Program-made: the position numbers and the translations under genes | Part shown: positions 27,374 through 35,499 of the stretch, one piece after another | Numbering within the stretch: position 1 is the first letter of the stretch | Layout: every line of letters begins with the position of its first letter | Assembly: GCA_036005845.1 (NCBI GenBank) | Contig: DASYQD010000124.1 | Coordinates: 116,669-180,668 of the forward strand | Direction: 5' to 3' | DNA: 64,000 bases | Origin: DASYQD01 sp036005845 | Lineage (GTDB): Bacteria > Acidobacteriota > Thermoanaerobaculia > Multivoradales > JAIOJS01 | Notes under the pieces: model-generated | What the model was told of the DNA's origin: nothing | Seen by the model: only the letters and a program-made list of their open reading frames with translations | Database searches by the model: none

Positions 27374-28815
27374 GACCCCTCGGCCGGCGCGCTGTGGCGA
27401 CCGGCGAAGAAGGCGCGGAACGCGCGCCAGTGGAGGGCCGCCAGCAGCGCCGCGGCAAGGGCCGCCGCGAAGAGCGAGGCGACGAACCGCGGCCATGATT
27501 CGCCAGGCAGCAACCACACGACGGCGGCGAACAACGGCAGCGGCACGAGCAGCAGCAGTGCGAGGTCGCCCACCAAGCGCCAGAACCGCCGGCCGCCGAA
27601 GACGCGATGGACCTCCCACGCCATGACCAGGTTGCCGAGCAGCAGGAAGTTCGCCGCTCCCATACCGGGCGCGCCCCAGCGTCGGGTGAGCAGCACGCCG
27701 AAGCCGACGAGCGAAGCGAGGTTGAGCAGCTCGATCACCAGCCACTCGCGGTCGCGGTGCTCGGCCTTGAGCATCTCGCCGCCGACGTAGCTCGTGTAAT
27801 AGGACAACGGCACGAACGCCAGCGCGCGCAGGATCGGCGCCGCGGCCTGCCACCGTAAGTCGGGACCGAACAGCACTCGGATGGTCTTCTCGGCGTTGCA
27901 GACGATGAACCAGCTCGCCACCGCCTGGCAGCCGACGAGCTGGATGGCGCTCAACCGGAACAGCTCGACGAAACGTGCGCGGTCGGGCAGGTACTCGACG
28001 AGAGTGGGGAAGAGCGCCCGCGGGTAGGCGACGATGGCGACGAGGAACACCACCCAGTAGGCCTTGGTGTAGAGCCCCACCGTGGTCGCTTCCCGGAACC
28101 ACTCGACGACGAACGCATCGACGTTGGTGACGAGCTGCACCGCGATCCAGATGAAAAACAGCAGGCTGCTGCGCCGGATCAGGTCGGGTACCAGCGCCGT
28201 TTCGAGGCGCAGCGGCACCTTGCCCCACGCCTTCCACCACGACCACCCCGCGAGCACCGCCGCTCCCACCAGGTCGCCGGCGACGAAACTCCAATAGCCC
28301 CAGCCGCGCCACGCCAGCGCCACCGACACCACCGCCACCCCAAGGCCGCGCCAGATCTCCGGTGCCACCAGCGAGCCGATCGACAGCTCGCGCTCGAAGA
28401 ACGCCCGCGGCACGACGGCCAGCCCGTCGAGCAACACCCACACCGCGAACACCCGCAGCACCGCCGGCAACTGCGGCGTATGCGGCGCCAACGCTCCCAC
28501 CCAAGGCGCCGCGAAGACCAGCGCCAGCGTCAACAGCGCCCCGCTCGCCGTCACGAACGCCAGCACCGTCCCGTAAGGCTTCCGCGGATCCCGCACCAAC
28601 TGGTACGGCAACCCCAGATCGCGCACCGCAGCCGCCACGGTGACGATCCGCAACGCCAGCTCATAGACGCCATGCCCCTCGGGCAGCACCAGGCGCAACA
28701 ACACCAGCCGCGCCGCGAAGTTGATCCCCAGCCGCGCGAGCTGGATCGCCCACGACGCCGCGGTCGAACGCAGCACGCGCTGCTCGGTCGATGGTGGAAG
28801 AACAGGTTCGCTCAT
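27370..28815 (-). CDS. Oligosaccharide flippase (MATE/Wzx-like)
   Basis: 481 residues and about a dozen to fourteen hydrophobic segments. The N-terminal pattern STAASWAIQLARLGINFAARLVLLRLVLPEGHGVYELA fits the Polysacc_synt (Wzx) family, described here in parts: residues about 15-33 and 34-54. Flippases move lipid-linked glycans across the inner membrane. The start is set at ATG 28815; a longer open frame to 28962 runs into the folded intergenic element and lacks homology. It is coupled to the downstream deacetylase through GTGA. Confidence 0.85.
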   Translation of the reverse strand: MSEPVLPPSTEQRVLRSTAASWAIQLARLGINFAARLVLLRLVLPEGHGVYELALRIVTVAAAVRDLGLPYQLVRDPRKPYGTVLAFVTASGALLTLALVFAAPWVGALAPHTPQLPAVLRVFAVWVLLDGLAVVPRAFFERELSIGSLVAPEIWRGLGVAVVSVALAWRGWGYWSFVAGDLVGAAVLAGWSWWKAWGKVPLRLETALVPDLIRRSSLLFFIWIAVQLVTNVDAFVVEWFREATTVGLYTKAYWVVFLVAIVAYPRALFPTLVEYLPDRARFVELFRLSAIQLVGCQAVASWFIVCNAEKTIRVLFGPDLRWQAAAPILRALAFVPLSYYTSYVGGEMLKAEHRDREWLVIELLNLASLVGFGVLLTRRWGAPGMGAANFLLLGNLVMAWEVHRVFGGRRFWRLVGDLALLLLVPLPLFAAVVWLLPGESWPRFVASLFAAALAAALLAALHWRAFRAFFAGRHSAPAEGS

Positions 28816-28882
28816 CAGCTTTCGTGGGACCACGCGATCATGTCGCACCGGCGAGCGCGTCTGCCTCCGTCGATGCTCGGCT

Positions 28883-29085
28883 ACCACGACGAAGGCGGGT
28901 GCCCAGCGGAGCCGGGGGCCGCCGCGGCGGGACCTCTCGGAGCCGCTTCGCGAATGTTGCACGGTCGCGACGTTCCGGCGGCTCCGAGCGGAGGGGCGCC
29001 GCTCCTCATCCGCTTACCACCTAAAGGCGCCCCGGTCCCGCGGCGGCGGTCCCCGGCTCCGCTCCGCACCCGCCGGCCGAGTGGT
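28883..29085. other. Large folded inverted-repeat element (three-way junction), function unknown
   Basis: Arms 28894-28934 and 29034-29074 pair over 41 positions: 37 Watson-Crick, one G-T wobble, three mismatches. A further 5-bp closing helix, ACCAC at 28883-28887 with GTGGT at 29081-29085, sits beyond a symmetric 6x6 internal loop. Inside are two hairpins. Hairpin 1 is TCGGAGCCGC 28937-28946 with GCGGCTCCGA 28978-28987, topped by GAATGTTG 28952-28959 with CGACGTTC 28968-28975 (two G-T wobbles). Hairpin 2 is GGGGCGCC 28993-29000 with GGCGCCCC 29026-29033. The wobbles pair only in plus-strand RNA. This 322-base intergenic region otherwise holds only the divergent flippase and ldcA starts. It could be a structured RNA or a palindromic mobile remnant. 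Confidence 0.75.
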
Positions 29086-29123
29086 CAACGCTATCCGCAG
29101 ACCGCGCTCCCTCCGTCCTCCGC

Positions 29124-29129
29124 TATCCT
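29124..29129 (+). promoter_or_regulatory. -10 element of ldcA, 8 nt before the ATG
   Basis: TATCCT (4 of 6 consensus) is followed by 8 nt and the ldcA ATG, with no ribosome-binding site. It lies 39 bases beyond the folded element. Confidence 0.45.
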
Positions 29130-29137
29130 GCGCCGCC

Positions 29138-30085
29138 ATGCGACCAACCTGGCCGCCTCCGCTCCGCCCCGGCGACCGCGTCGGCGTCGCGGCCCTCTCC
29201 AGTGCGATCGATGCGCCGTCGCTCGACCGCGGCCTCGCCGCCCTCCGCGATCTCGGCTACGAGCCCGTCCCGGCGCGCAACCTCGCCTCCCGCCACGGCA
29301 TCCTCGCCGGCACCGACGACGAGCGCGTCGACGCCTTCCACGAGCTCATCGCCGACGACTCACTGGCGGCGGTCATCTTCGCGCGCGGCGGCCACGGACT
29401 CTTACGAATCATCGAGCGCCTCGACTGGCGCCTCATCGCGCGTCGCCCACGCGCGTGGGTGGGCTATTCCGACGTCACGCCATTCCTGCTCGAGCTGACG
29501 CAACGCCACGGCCTGGTGACCTTCCACGGTCCGATGATCGGCAAGGAGCTCTCGGACGGACTCCAAGCCGCGGAAGCGGCATCCCTACGAGCCGCCCTCA
29601 GCCAACAGGGTCCGCTGCGCTATCCGCTCCTCTGGCTCCGCGAAGGCAACGCCGAAGGCACCATCCTCGGCGGCTGCCTGAGCCTCCTCACCGCAGTCCT
29701 CGGCACCCGCTGGGCCACCACTTTCGACGACGCGCTCCTCTTCATGGAGGACGTCAACGAGCCCCTCCACCGCGTCGACCGCATGTTGACCCACCTCCGC
29801 CTGTCCGGTACTCTGACCGGCGTTCGCGGCGTCATCGCAGGTCACTTCGGCGAGGGATGGGAGCAGGCCATTCGCGACTTCGGGCGTACCGGCAACGGGG
29901 AAGCCGGCGGTGCGTCAGCCGGCAGCAAGGACGCCTGGCACGGCGAGACGCTGCTCGGCCTGCCCGGCCCCATCGCCTTTGGGCTTGCGTCCGGCCACGG
30001 CACACCGAACCTGACGCTCCCGCTCGGCGCCCACGGCTACCTCGATGCCGCGCGCTCCGAGCTCATCGTCGAAACCCCCGCGTGA
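29138..30085 (+). CDS. ldcA: LD-carboxypeptidase (peptidase family S66)
   Basis: 315 residues. S66 enzymes cleave the terminal D-Ala from murein tetrapeptides in recycling; some members instead process microcin-type peptides. Seen: LRPGDRVGVAALSS at the N-terminus, ARGGHGLLRI (about residues 83-92), the nucleophile Ser in VGYSDVTPF (about 107-115), FHGPM, the Glu in LFMEDVNEPLHRVDR and a C-terminal GHGTPNLTLPLG containing the His. The start is the first ATG of the homologous region. Confidence 0.9.
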   Translation: MRPTWPPPLRPGDRVGVAALSSAIDAPSLDRGLAALRDLGYEPVPARNLASRHGILAGTDDERVDAFHELIADDSLAAVIFARGGHGLLRIIERLDWRLIARRPRAWVGYSDVTPFLLELTQRHGLVTFHGPMIGKELSDGLQAAEAASLRAALSQQGPLRYPLLWLREGNAEGTILGGCLSLLTAVLGTRWATTFDDALLFMEDVNEPLHRVDRMLTHLRLSGTLTGVRGVIAGHFGEGWEQAIRDFGRTGNGEAGGASAGSKDAWHGETLLGLPGPIAFGLASGHGTPNLTLPLGAHGYLDAARSELIVETPA

Positions 30086-30092
30086 GCGAGCG

Positions 30093-30935
30093 ATGACCAA
30101 GCCCGTCTTCAAGTCCACCGGCGTCGCCGGCGCCTCGCCGCCGCCGGCGCCAGCGCCCTCTCCACCCGCGAAGAAGGGCGCCGCCGGCCAGCAGTTCGTC
30201 GAGGAGCACCCGGCCGGCACCTTCCTCTTCCGTGAGGGGGACCTCGGCACCGAGATGTTCATCCTGCAGGAAGGGCAAGTCGAGATCCTCAAGGCCGTCA
30301 GCGGCGTCGACGAGCAGCTCGCCGTGCTCGACAAGGGCGACTTCTTCGGCGAGATGTCGCTGCTCGAGGACCTGCCGCGCACCGCCTCGGCGCGCGCGGT
30401 AACCGACTGCAAGGTGATCCGCATCAACGGAGCCACCTTCGACCAGATGCTGCGCACCAAGCCGGAGATCGCAGTGCGCATCATGCGCAAGCTGTCGCGC
30501 CGGCTGCGGCAGACCGACCAGATGCTGCGCGAGGCGCTGGGCACGCCCGACGAGGTCTCCGCCGTGCGGATACCCGAGATGCCGGCGCAGGAGAAGCCGC
30601 CGGCGCCGTCGACGATGGCGCCGCAGAAGCTGGTGCACGTCTCCGGCATGGAGATGCACCTGTCGACCAGCTCGGAGACGCTGGTCGGCCGCCGCGACCC
30701 GGTGACCGGCATCCACCCCGACGTCGACCTCACGCCCGTCGACACCCAGCGCTCGACCAGCCGCCGCCACGCCAAGATCTACCGGCGCGGCGGCAAGTTC
30801 TTCGCCTGCGAAGAGATCGGGACGATGAACGGCACCTTCGTCAACGGCGAGCGGGTGGAGACCGGCGTGCCGGTGGAGATCAAGCCCGGCGACGAGGTGC
30901 AGTTCGGGCTGGTGAAGCTGGTCTTCCGCGAGTAG
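30093..30935 (+). CDS. Cyclic-nucleotide-binding and FHA domain fusion protein
   Basis: 280 residues. Residues about 35-145 form a cNMP-binding (CRP-like) barrel: FLFREGDLGTEMFILQEGQVEI, then GDFFGEMSLLEDLPRTASARA, whose GEMSL...R-T-A-S pattern is the phosphate-binding cassette; here the first motif spans residues about 45-65. Residues about 190-280 form an FHA domain with LVGRRD, STSRRHAKI and GTMNGTFVNG, which reads phosphothreonine. No DNA-binding helix-turn-helix is present, so it is a signalling adaptor rather than a CRP regulator. It sits 7 bases after ldcA. A Ser/Thr kinase is encoded at 56715-58475. Confidence 0.88.
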   Translation: MTKPVFKSTGVAGASPPPAPAPSPPAKKGAAGQQFVEEHPAGTFLFREGDLGTEMFILQEGQVEILKAVSGVDEQLAVLDKGDFFGEMSLLEDLPRTASARAVTDCKVIRINGATFDQMLRTKPEIAVRIMRKLSRRLRQTDQMLREALGTPDEVSAVRIPEMPAQEKPPAPSTMAPQKLVHVSGMEMHLSTSSETLVGRRDPVTGIHPDVDLTPVDTQRSTSRRHAKIYRRGGKFFACEEIGTMNGTFVNGERVETGVPVEIKPGDEVQFGLVKLVFRE

Positions 30936-30966
30936 CGGGGAGCGCGCCGCGCTGCTCGCCGCCGCC

Positions 30967-33021
30967 TTGACCGCCGACGCCTCGCCCGATTCTCCGCATG
31001 CGCCCGACGATGCGGGGGGGCTGGCGTCCGTCGTCGTCGGCAGCCCGCTGGACCTGCGTTCGCCGCTGCGCGCGCTGCCGGGGATCGGGCCGAAGAAGGC
31101 GGCGATGCTCGCCGAGGCCGGCATCGCGACGGTGGGCGACCTGCTCTGGCACCTGCCGCGAACGTACGAGGACCGCCGCGAGACGACGACGGTGCGCGCC
31201 GCGGCCGCGGGAATGACGGTGCAGCTCCGCGGGCGTCTGGAAAGCGTGCGCCTCCGCCGCGCCGGTCGCCGCGTCATCGTCGAGGCGACGCTTCGCGACG
31301 CGACCGGCGCGCTGCCGGTGACCTGGTTCGGCCAGCCGTGGCTGGTCGACAAGTTGGGCGGCGACTCGGAGGTGGTGCTGTATGGCCGCGTGCAGCGTGC
31401 CGGGCGCCGCGTCGTGCTGGCGCACCCCGAGTGGCGCGCGGCCTCGGACGAGACCGGCGGCGTGGTGCCCGTCTACCCGGACCTCGGCGGCCTCACGGGA
31501 TCGCAACTCCGCGTCTGGGTGGCGGCGGCGTTGCCGCGGCTCGACCTCGACCGCTTGTTGCCGGAGACGCTGCCGCCGGTGCTGCTCCGCCGGCACCACC
31601 TGCCGCCGCTCGCGGCGGCGCTGCGGTTCCTCCACGCGCCACCGGCGAACGGCGACGTCGCCGCGCTCGCCGCGGGCGAGACGCCGGCGCACCACCGCCT
31701 CGTCTACGGCGAGCTGTTGGCCCAGCAGCGCGAGCTCGCGGCGCGCGCCGCCGCGCAGCGCGCGGTGAGCAAGCCGCATCGTTATCGCGTCGACGACGCG
31801 GTGCGGGCGCGGGCGCGCGAAGTGCTGCCGTTCAAGCTCACCGCGGCGCAGAAGCGCGTGCTCGGCGAGCTGGCGGCCGACCTGCAGCGGCCGCGGCCGA
31901 TGAGGCGGCTGCTGCAAGGAGATGTCGGCAGCGGCAAGACGGTCATCGCGGCGATGCTGCTGCTGATCGCCGCCGAGAGCCGGCTGCAGGCGGCCTTCCT
32001 GGCGCCCACCGAGCTGCTCGCCGAGCAGCACTTCCTAACCCTGTCGCGGCTCCTCGGCCGCCACTATCCGCTGGCGCTGTTCGCCGGCGGGCGTGCGACC
32101 GACGCCGACCGCCGCGCCGTGGCGCGCGGCCAGGTGCCGCTCGTCGTCGGCACCCAGGCGCTGCTCGAGCGCAACGTGCGGTTTCAGCACCTGGCGCTGG
32201 TGGTGATCGACGAACAGCACCGCTTCGGCGTCCGCCAGCGGCAGGCGCTGCAGGCGAAGGGCGCGCGCCCCGACCTGCTGGTGATGAGCGCGACGCCCAT
32301 CCCGCGCTCGCTCGCGCTCGCCGCGCACGGCGACCTCGACGTGGCGGTGCTCGACGAGCTGCCCGCGGGGCGGCAGCCGATCGCGACGACGGTGCTGCCG
32401 GCGGCGCGGCGGCGCGAGGCCTACGAGCGCCTGCGCGCCGAGCTCGCCAACGGCGGTCAGGGCTACGTCGTCTTTCCCGCCATCGGCGAAGCGGGCGACT
32501 CGCCGCGCGAGCCGTCGCTTGCCGGCCTCGGCGCACGCCTGCGCGCGTCGTTCCCGAAGATGCCGACCGCGGTGCTCCACGGCCAGCTCCCGGTCGCCGA
32601 GCGCGAGGCGGTGATGGATAGCTTTCGCCGCGGCGACGTGCGGCTCCTCCTCGCCACCACGGTGATCGAGGTGGGCGTCGACGTGCCGGCGGCGACGGCG
32701 ATGATCATCGAAGGCGCCGAGCGCTTCGGTCTGGCGCAGCTCCACCAGCTCCGCGGCCGCGTCGGCCGCGGCGCCAAGCCGTCGTGGTGCATCGCCGTGC
32801 ACGGCCCGGCCGGCGAGATCGGCGCGCGCCGGCTCGCCGCGTTCGCCTCGACCTGCGACGGCTTCGTCATCGCCGAAGAGGACCTCCGCCTCCGCGGCCC
32901 CGGCGAGCTGCTGGGCGAGCGGCAGGCGGGCGCGCAGCCCTTCCGCTTCGCCGAGCTGCCGCGTCACCACGATTGGCTGGTGCGCGCCTGGACCGACGCG
33001 CGCGAGCTGGAGAGCTCATGA
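30967..33021 (+). CDS. recG: ATP-dependent DNA helicase RecG
   Basis: 684 residues, starting with TTG. RecG regresses stalled forks and processes branched DNA. Seen: LPGIGPKKAAMLAEAGI (helix-hairpin-helix-like start of the wedge domain), Walker A GDVGSGKTVIA (about residues 318-328), DEQHRFG (motif II), SATPIPRSLA (motif III), and the C-terminal helicase half with TTVIEVGVDVPAAT and QLRGRVGRG. The tail is somewhat short but complete (LRLRGPGELLGERQAG). The first 35 residues are not conserved, so a later start is possible. It overlaps the next gene by ATGA. Confidence 0.95.
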   Translation: MTADASPDSPHAPDDAGGLASVVVGSPLDLRSPLRALPGIGPKKAAMLAEAGIATVGDLLWHLPRTYEDRRETTTVRAAAAGMTVQLRGRLESVRLRRAGRRVIVEATLRDATGALPVTWFGQPWLVDKLGGDSEVVLYGRVQRAGRRVVLAHPEWRAASDETGGVVPVYPDLGGLTGSQLRVWVAAALPRLDLDRLLPETLPPVLLRRHHLPPLAAALRFLHAPPANGDVAALAAGETPAHHRLVYGELLAQQRELAARAAAQRAVSKPHRYRVDDAVRARAREVLPFKLTAAQKRVLGELAADLQRPRPMRRLLQGDVGSGKTVIAAMLLLIAAESRLQAAFLAPTELLAEQHFLTLSRLLGRHYPLALFAGGRATDADRRAVARGQVPLVVGTQALLERNVRFQHLALVVIDEQHRFGVRQRQALQAKGARPDLLVMSATPIPRSLALAAHGDLDVAVLDELPAGRQPIATTVLPAARRREAYERLRAELANGGQGYVVFPAIGEAGDSPREPSLAGLGARLRASFPKMPTAVLHGQLPVAEREAVMDSFRRGDVRLLLATTVIEVGVDVPAATAMIIEGAERFGLAQLHQLRGRVGRGAKPSWCIAVHGPAGEIGARRLAAFASTCDGFVIAEEDLRLRGPGELLGERQAGAQPFRFAELPRHHDWLVRAWTDARELESS

Positions 33022-33509
33022 TCAAAGCGATCGTCGTCGTCGGCTGGCTCGGCGTGGGGCTGCTCCTGCTCGCCGCGTTCACCGGCTACCGGATCGCCGG
33101 GGATGTCGACACGCAGCTTCACCTCACGCTGGCGCTCTTTCCCACCGGCGCGCTGCTCTTCGCCGATCTCTGCCTGTTGATCTACCTGCCGCTGACGTTG
33201 CGCGTCGTGCGGCGCACGGTCGCCGAGCTGGCGTTGTCGCCGCACTGGCTGGCCGAGCACCGCCGCATGGTGATCGCCACCGCGATCTGGCCGGCCGCCG
33301 GCGCGGCGGCGCTGGCGACGCTCTTCGGCAGCGGCTACCCGGTTTACGTCCAAAGCTGGCCGCGCTGGCTTCATCACGCGCTCTTCGTCGTCGTCGGCCT
33401 GCTGCACGTCGTGACCCTGGTTCTCGCGAGCCGGGCGTTGCGCGATGGAGAAGCGCGACTCGCCGCCATCGGGACGGCCGGGAAGACGGTCGGGGAACGC
33501 GGCGCGTAG
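33018..33509 (+). CDS. Hypothetical multipass membrane protein
   Basis: 163 residues with four hydrophobic segments, about 3-25, 38-62, 90-108 and 120-140, and short charged loops. The first (AIVVVGWLGVGLLLLAAFTG) and second are well defined. No family was recognised; it loosely resembles small integral membrane proteins of the DUF2269 kind, but this is not demonstrated. Its ATG overlaps the recG stop by 4 bases, implying translational coupling. Confidence 0.6.
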   Translation: MIKAIVVVGWLGVGLLLLAAFTGYRIAGDVDTQLHLTLALFPTGALLFADLCLLIYLPLTLRVVRRTVAELALSPHWLAEHRRMVIATAIWPAAGAAALATLFGSGYPVYVQSWPRWLHHALFVVVGLLHVVTLVLASRALRDGEARLAAIGTAGKTVGERGA

Positions 33510-33533
33510 GCAGGGGTGGGAGCTATACTCCGC

Positions 33534-33539
33534 CGCCAC
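33534..33539 (+). promoter_or_regulatory. Likely -10 element of trpS-scpAB-rluB-cmk
   Basis: TATACT (5 of 6 consensus) stands 24 nt before the trpS ATG, giving a leader of about 17 nt with no Shine-Dalgarno. No clear -35 partner is visible. Confidence 0.5.
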
Positions 33540-33563
33540 CGGCGGGGCCCGCCGCCATTCCCC

Positions 33564-34661
33564 ATGAGCAGCGAAATGCAGCGCAACGAGACGCAGTCGA
33601 GCGTGCCGCCTTCGGGCGACGCGCGCGGCCGCATCGTGCTCTCCGGCATCCGCCCCACCGGCCGCCTGCACCTCGGCAACTACTTCGGCGCGCTCAAGAA
33701 CTGGGCGGAGCTGCAGGACCGTTACGACTGCCACTACTTCCTCGCCGACTGGCACGCGCTGACCACCGACTACGCCGACACCTCGGAGGTCGCGGCCAAC
33801 ACTCTCGACGTGGCGGCCGACATGATCGCCGGCGGCCTCGACCCGGCGCGCTCGGTGATCTTCGTGCAGTCGATGGTGCCCGAGCACGCCGAGCTGTTCC
33901 TCATCCTCAGCATGCTGACGCCGCTCGGCTGGCTCGAGCGCGTGCCGACGTACAAGGACCAGATCAAGCAGCTCGAGAACAAGGACCTGTCGACCATCGG
34001 CTTTCTCGGCTACCCGGTGCTGCAGACGGCGGACATCCTCATGTACCGCGCCCACTACGTGCCGGTGGGCGAGGACCAGGTGGCACACCTCGAGATCAGC
34101 CGCGAGATCTGCCGCCGCTTCAACTCGTTCTACGGCGAGGTCTTCCCCGAGCCGCAGCCGCTGCTGACGCCGACGCCGAAGGTGCCGGGGCTCGACGGCC
34201 GCAAGATGTCGAAGAGCTACGGCAACGCCATCAACCTCACCGACTCGCCCGACGACATCCGCAAGAAGTGCATGCAGATGTTCACCGACCCGCAGCGGCT
34301 GCGGAAGAGTGACCCCGGGCGTCCCGACGTCTGCAACCTCTTCCGCTTCCACGAGCTGGTGAGCACGCCCGAGCTGCGCGAGCGCGTCGACCGCGAGTGC
34401 CGCGGCGCCATCATCGGCTGCGTTGAGGACAAGCGGCTGTTGGCCCAGGTGCTCATCGACTACACCGAGCCCTTCCGCCGCCGGCGCGAGGAGCTGCTGC
34501 GCGATCCCGACACGCTGCGCGACGTGCTCGTCGAGGGCTCGAAGAAGGCGCGCGACCGCGCGGCCGAGACGCTCGACCTCGTGCGCGCGGCGATGAAGCT
34601 CGACTACTCTCAGTCGGCGCTGATGCGTCAGTGGCAGGGCCGCGCCGGCTCGGCCGCGTGA
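33564..34661 (+). CDS. trpS: Tryptophanyl-tRNA synthetase
   Basis: 365 residues. A class I synthetase that charges tRNA-Trp. The first signature appears as RPTGRLHLGNYFG (about residues 30-42, HLGN as the HIGH equivalent) and the second as GRKMSKSYGN (about 213-222). The ADWHAL and GEDQVAHLE segments of the tryptophan site are present. The start is set at ATG 33564; an upstream ATG at 33516 adds a basic non-homologous stretch. It heads a run with scpA, scpB, rluB and cmk. Confidence 0.95.
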   Translation: MSSEMQRNETQSSVPPSGDARGRIVLSGIRPTGRLHLGNYFGALKNWAELQDRYDCHYFLADWHALTTDYADTSEVAANTLDVAADMIAGGLDPARSVIFVQSMVPEHAELFLILSMLTPLGWLERVPTYKDQIKQLENKDLSTIGFLGYPVLQTADILMYRAHYVPVGEDQVAHLEISREICRRFNSFYGEVFPEPQPLLTPTPKVPGLDGRKMSKSYGNAINLTDSPDDIRKKCMQMFTDPQRLRKSDPGRPDVCNLFRFHELVSTPELRERVDRECRGAIIGCVEDKRLLAQVLIDYTEPFRRRREELLRDPDTLRDVLVEGSKKARDRAAETLDLVRAAMKLDYSQSALMRQWQGRAGSAA

Positions 34662-34683
34662 GCGCCGGCAGCGCGCGACATCG

Positions 34684-35499
34684 ATGACGGTCATGACCGA
34701 AGCTCGTCTTCCCGCCGCTACGCTTCCCGAGTCGTGGCGCGTCTGCCTGCCCGTCTTCGAGGGGCCGCTCGACCTGCTGCTGCACCTGGTGAAGATCAAC
34801 CAGGTGGAGATCGCCGACATCCCGGTAGCGCGCATCTGCGACCAGTTCCACGAGTACCTGGCGCTGATGGAGGAGCTCGACCTCGACATCGCCGGCGAGT
34901 ACGTCTACGAGGCGGCGCTGCTCATCCAGCTCAAGTCGCGCATGCTGCTGCCGCGGCAGGTCGACGCGCAGGGCGAGCCGATCGCCGACCCGCGCCAGGA
35001 GCTGGTGCAGCGGCTGCTCGAGTACCGCAAGATCAAGGAGGCGGCGCAGGCGCTCGCCGAAGTGCACAGCGTGCGCAGCGGCATCTGGACGCGCCAGGGC
35101 AAGGAGCTGCAGCAGCTCGCGGCGGAGGAGAACGAGGAGGCGGAGACCGTCGCCTTCTCCGAGATCGGCCTCTACGACCTGCTGCGCGCCATGCACGGCG
35201 TGCTCGGCCGCTACGACCGCGAGCACCCGCCGGAGTACCAGCTCAGCGGCGAGGTCTTCTCGGTGCGCGACCAGCTCCACCGGCTGTGGAAGCGGCTCGA
35301 GGGCGGCCGGCCGTTCGACGCCCTCGACGACCTGCGCAGCCGCTCCTGCCGCGCCGAGGCGATCTCGGCGTTCCTCGCCATCCTCGAGATGGCGCGGCTC
35401 GGGCTCGTGCGCCTGCACCAGACGAAGGCGGGCTCGGTGCTGCTCTATCGCACGGCGAAGGAGCTCGACATCGAGGCGCTGGAAGGAATCCACGGATGA
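34684..35499 (+). CDS. scpA: Segregation and condensation protein A
   Basis: 271 residues. ScpA is the kleisin that bridges SMC heads in the bacterial condensin. The family start FEGPLDLLLHLVKINQVEIADI (read in two parts, about residues 23-34 and 35-44) is clear, followed by YVYEAALLIQLKSRMLLPRQ (about 77-96) and the winged-helix C-terminus SRAEAISAFLAILEMARLGLVRL, here with SCRAEAISAFL near 222. A second ATG three codons in is an equally good start. It overlaps scpB by 4 bases. Confidence 0.94.
   Translation: MTVMTEARLPAATLPESWRVCLPVFEGPLDLLLHLVKINQVEIADIPVARICDQFHEYLALMEELDLDIAGEYVYEAALLIQLKSRMLLPRQVDAQGEPIADPRQELVQRLLEYRKIKEAAQALAEVHSVRSGIWTRQGKELQQLAAEENEEAETVAFSEIGLYDLLRAMHGVLGRYDREHPPEYQLSGEVFSVRDQLHRLWKRLEGGRPFDALDDLRSRSCRAEAISAFLAILEMARLGLVRLHQTKAGSVLLYRTAKELDIEALEGIHG

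Noticed and set aside
27374..28504. N-terminal extension of the polysaccharide deacetylase
   Set aside because: It is an Arg/Gly/Ala-rich shadow of the flippase gene; the NodB protein begins at the GTG overlapping the flippase stop.
28883..29085. Reading the folded element as an integron attC site or a retron RNA
   Set aside because: No GTTRRRY/RYYYAAC core sites at the ends and no integrase or reverse transcriptase nearby.
28480..30096. Plus-strand open frames across the flippase start, the folded element and ldcA
   Set aside because: The product is Arg/Pro/His-rich and repeats the palindrome in translation; only the ldcA frame shows family motifs.
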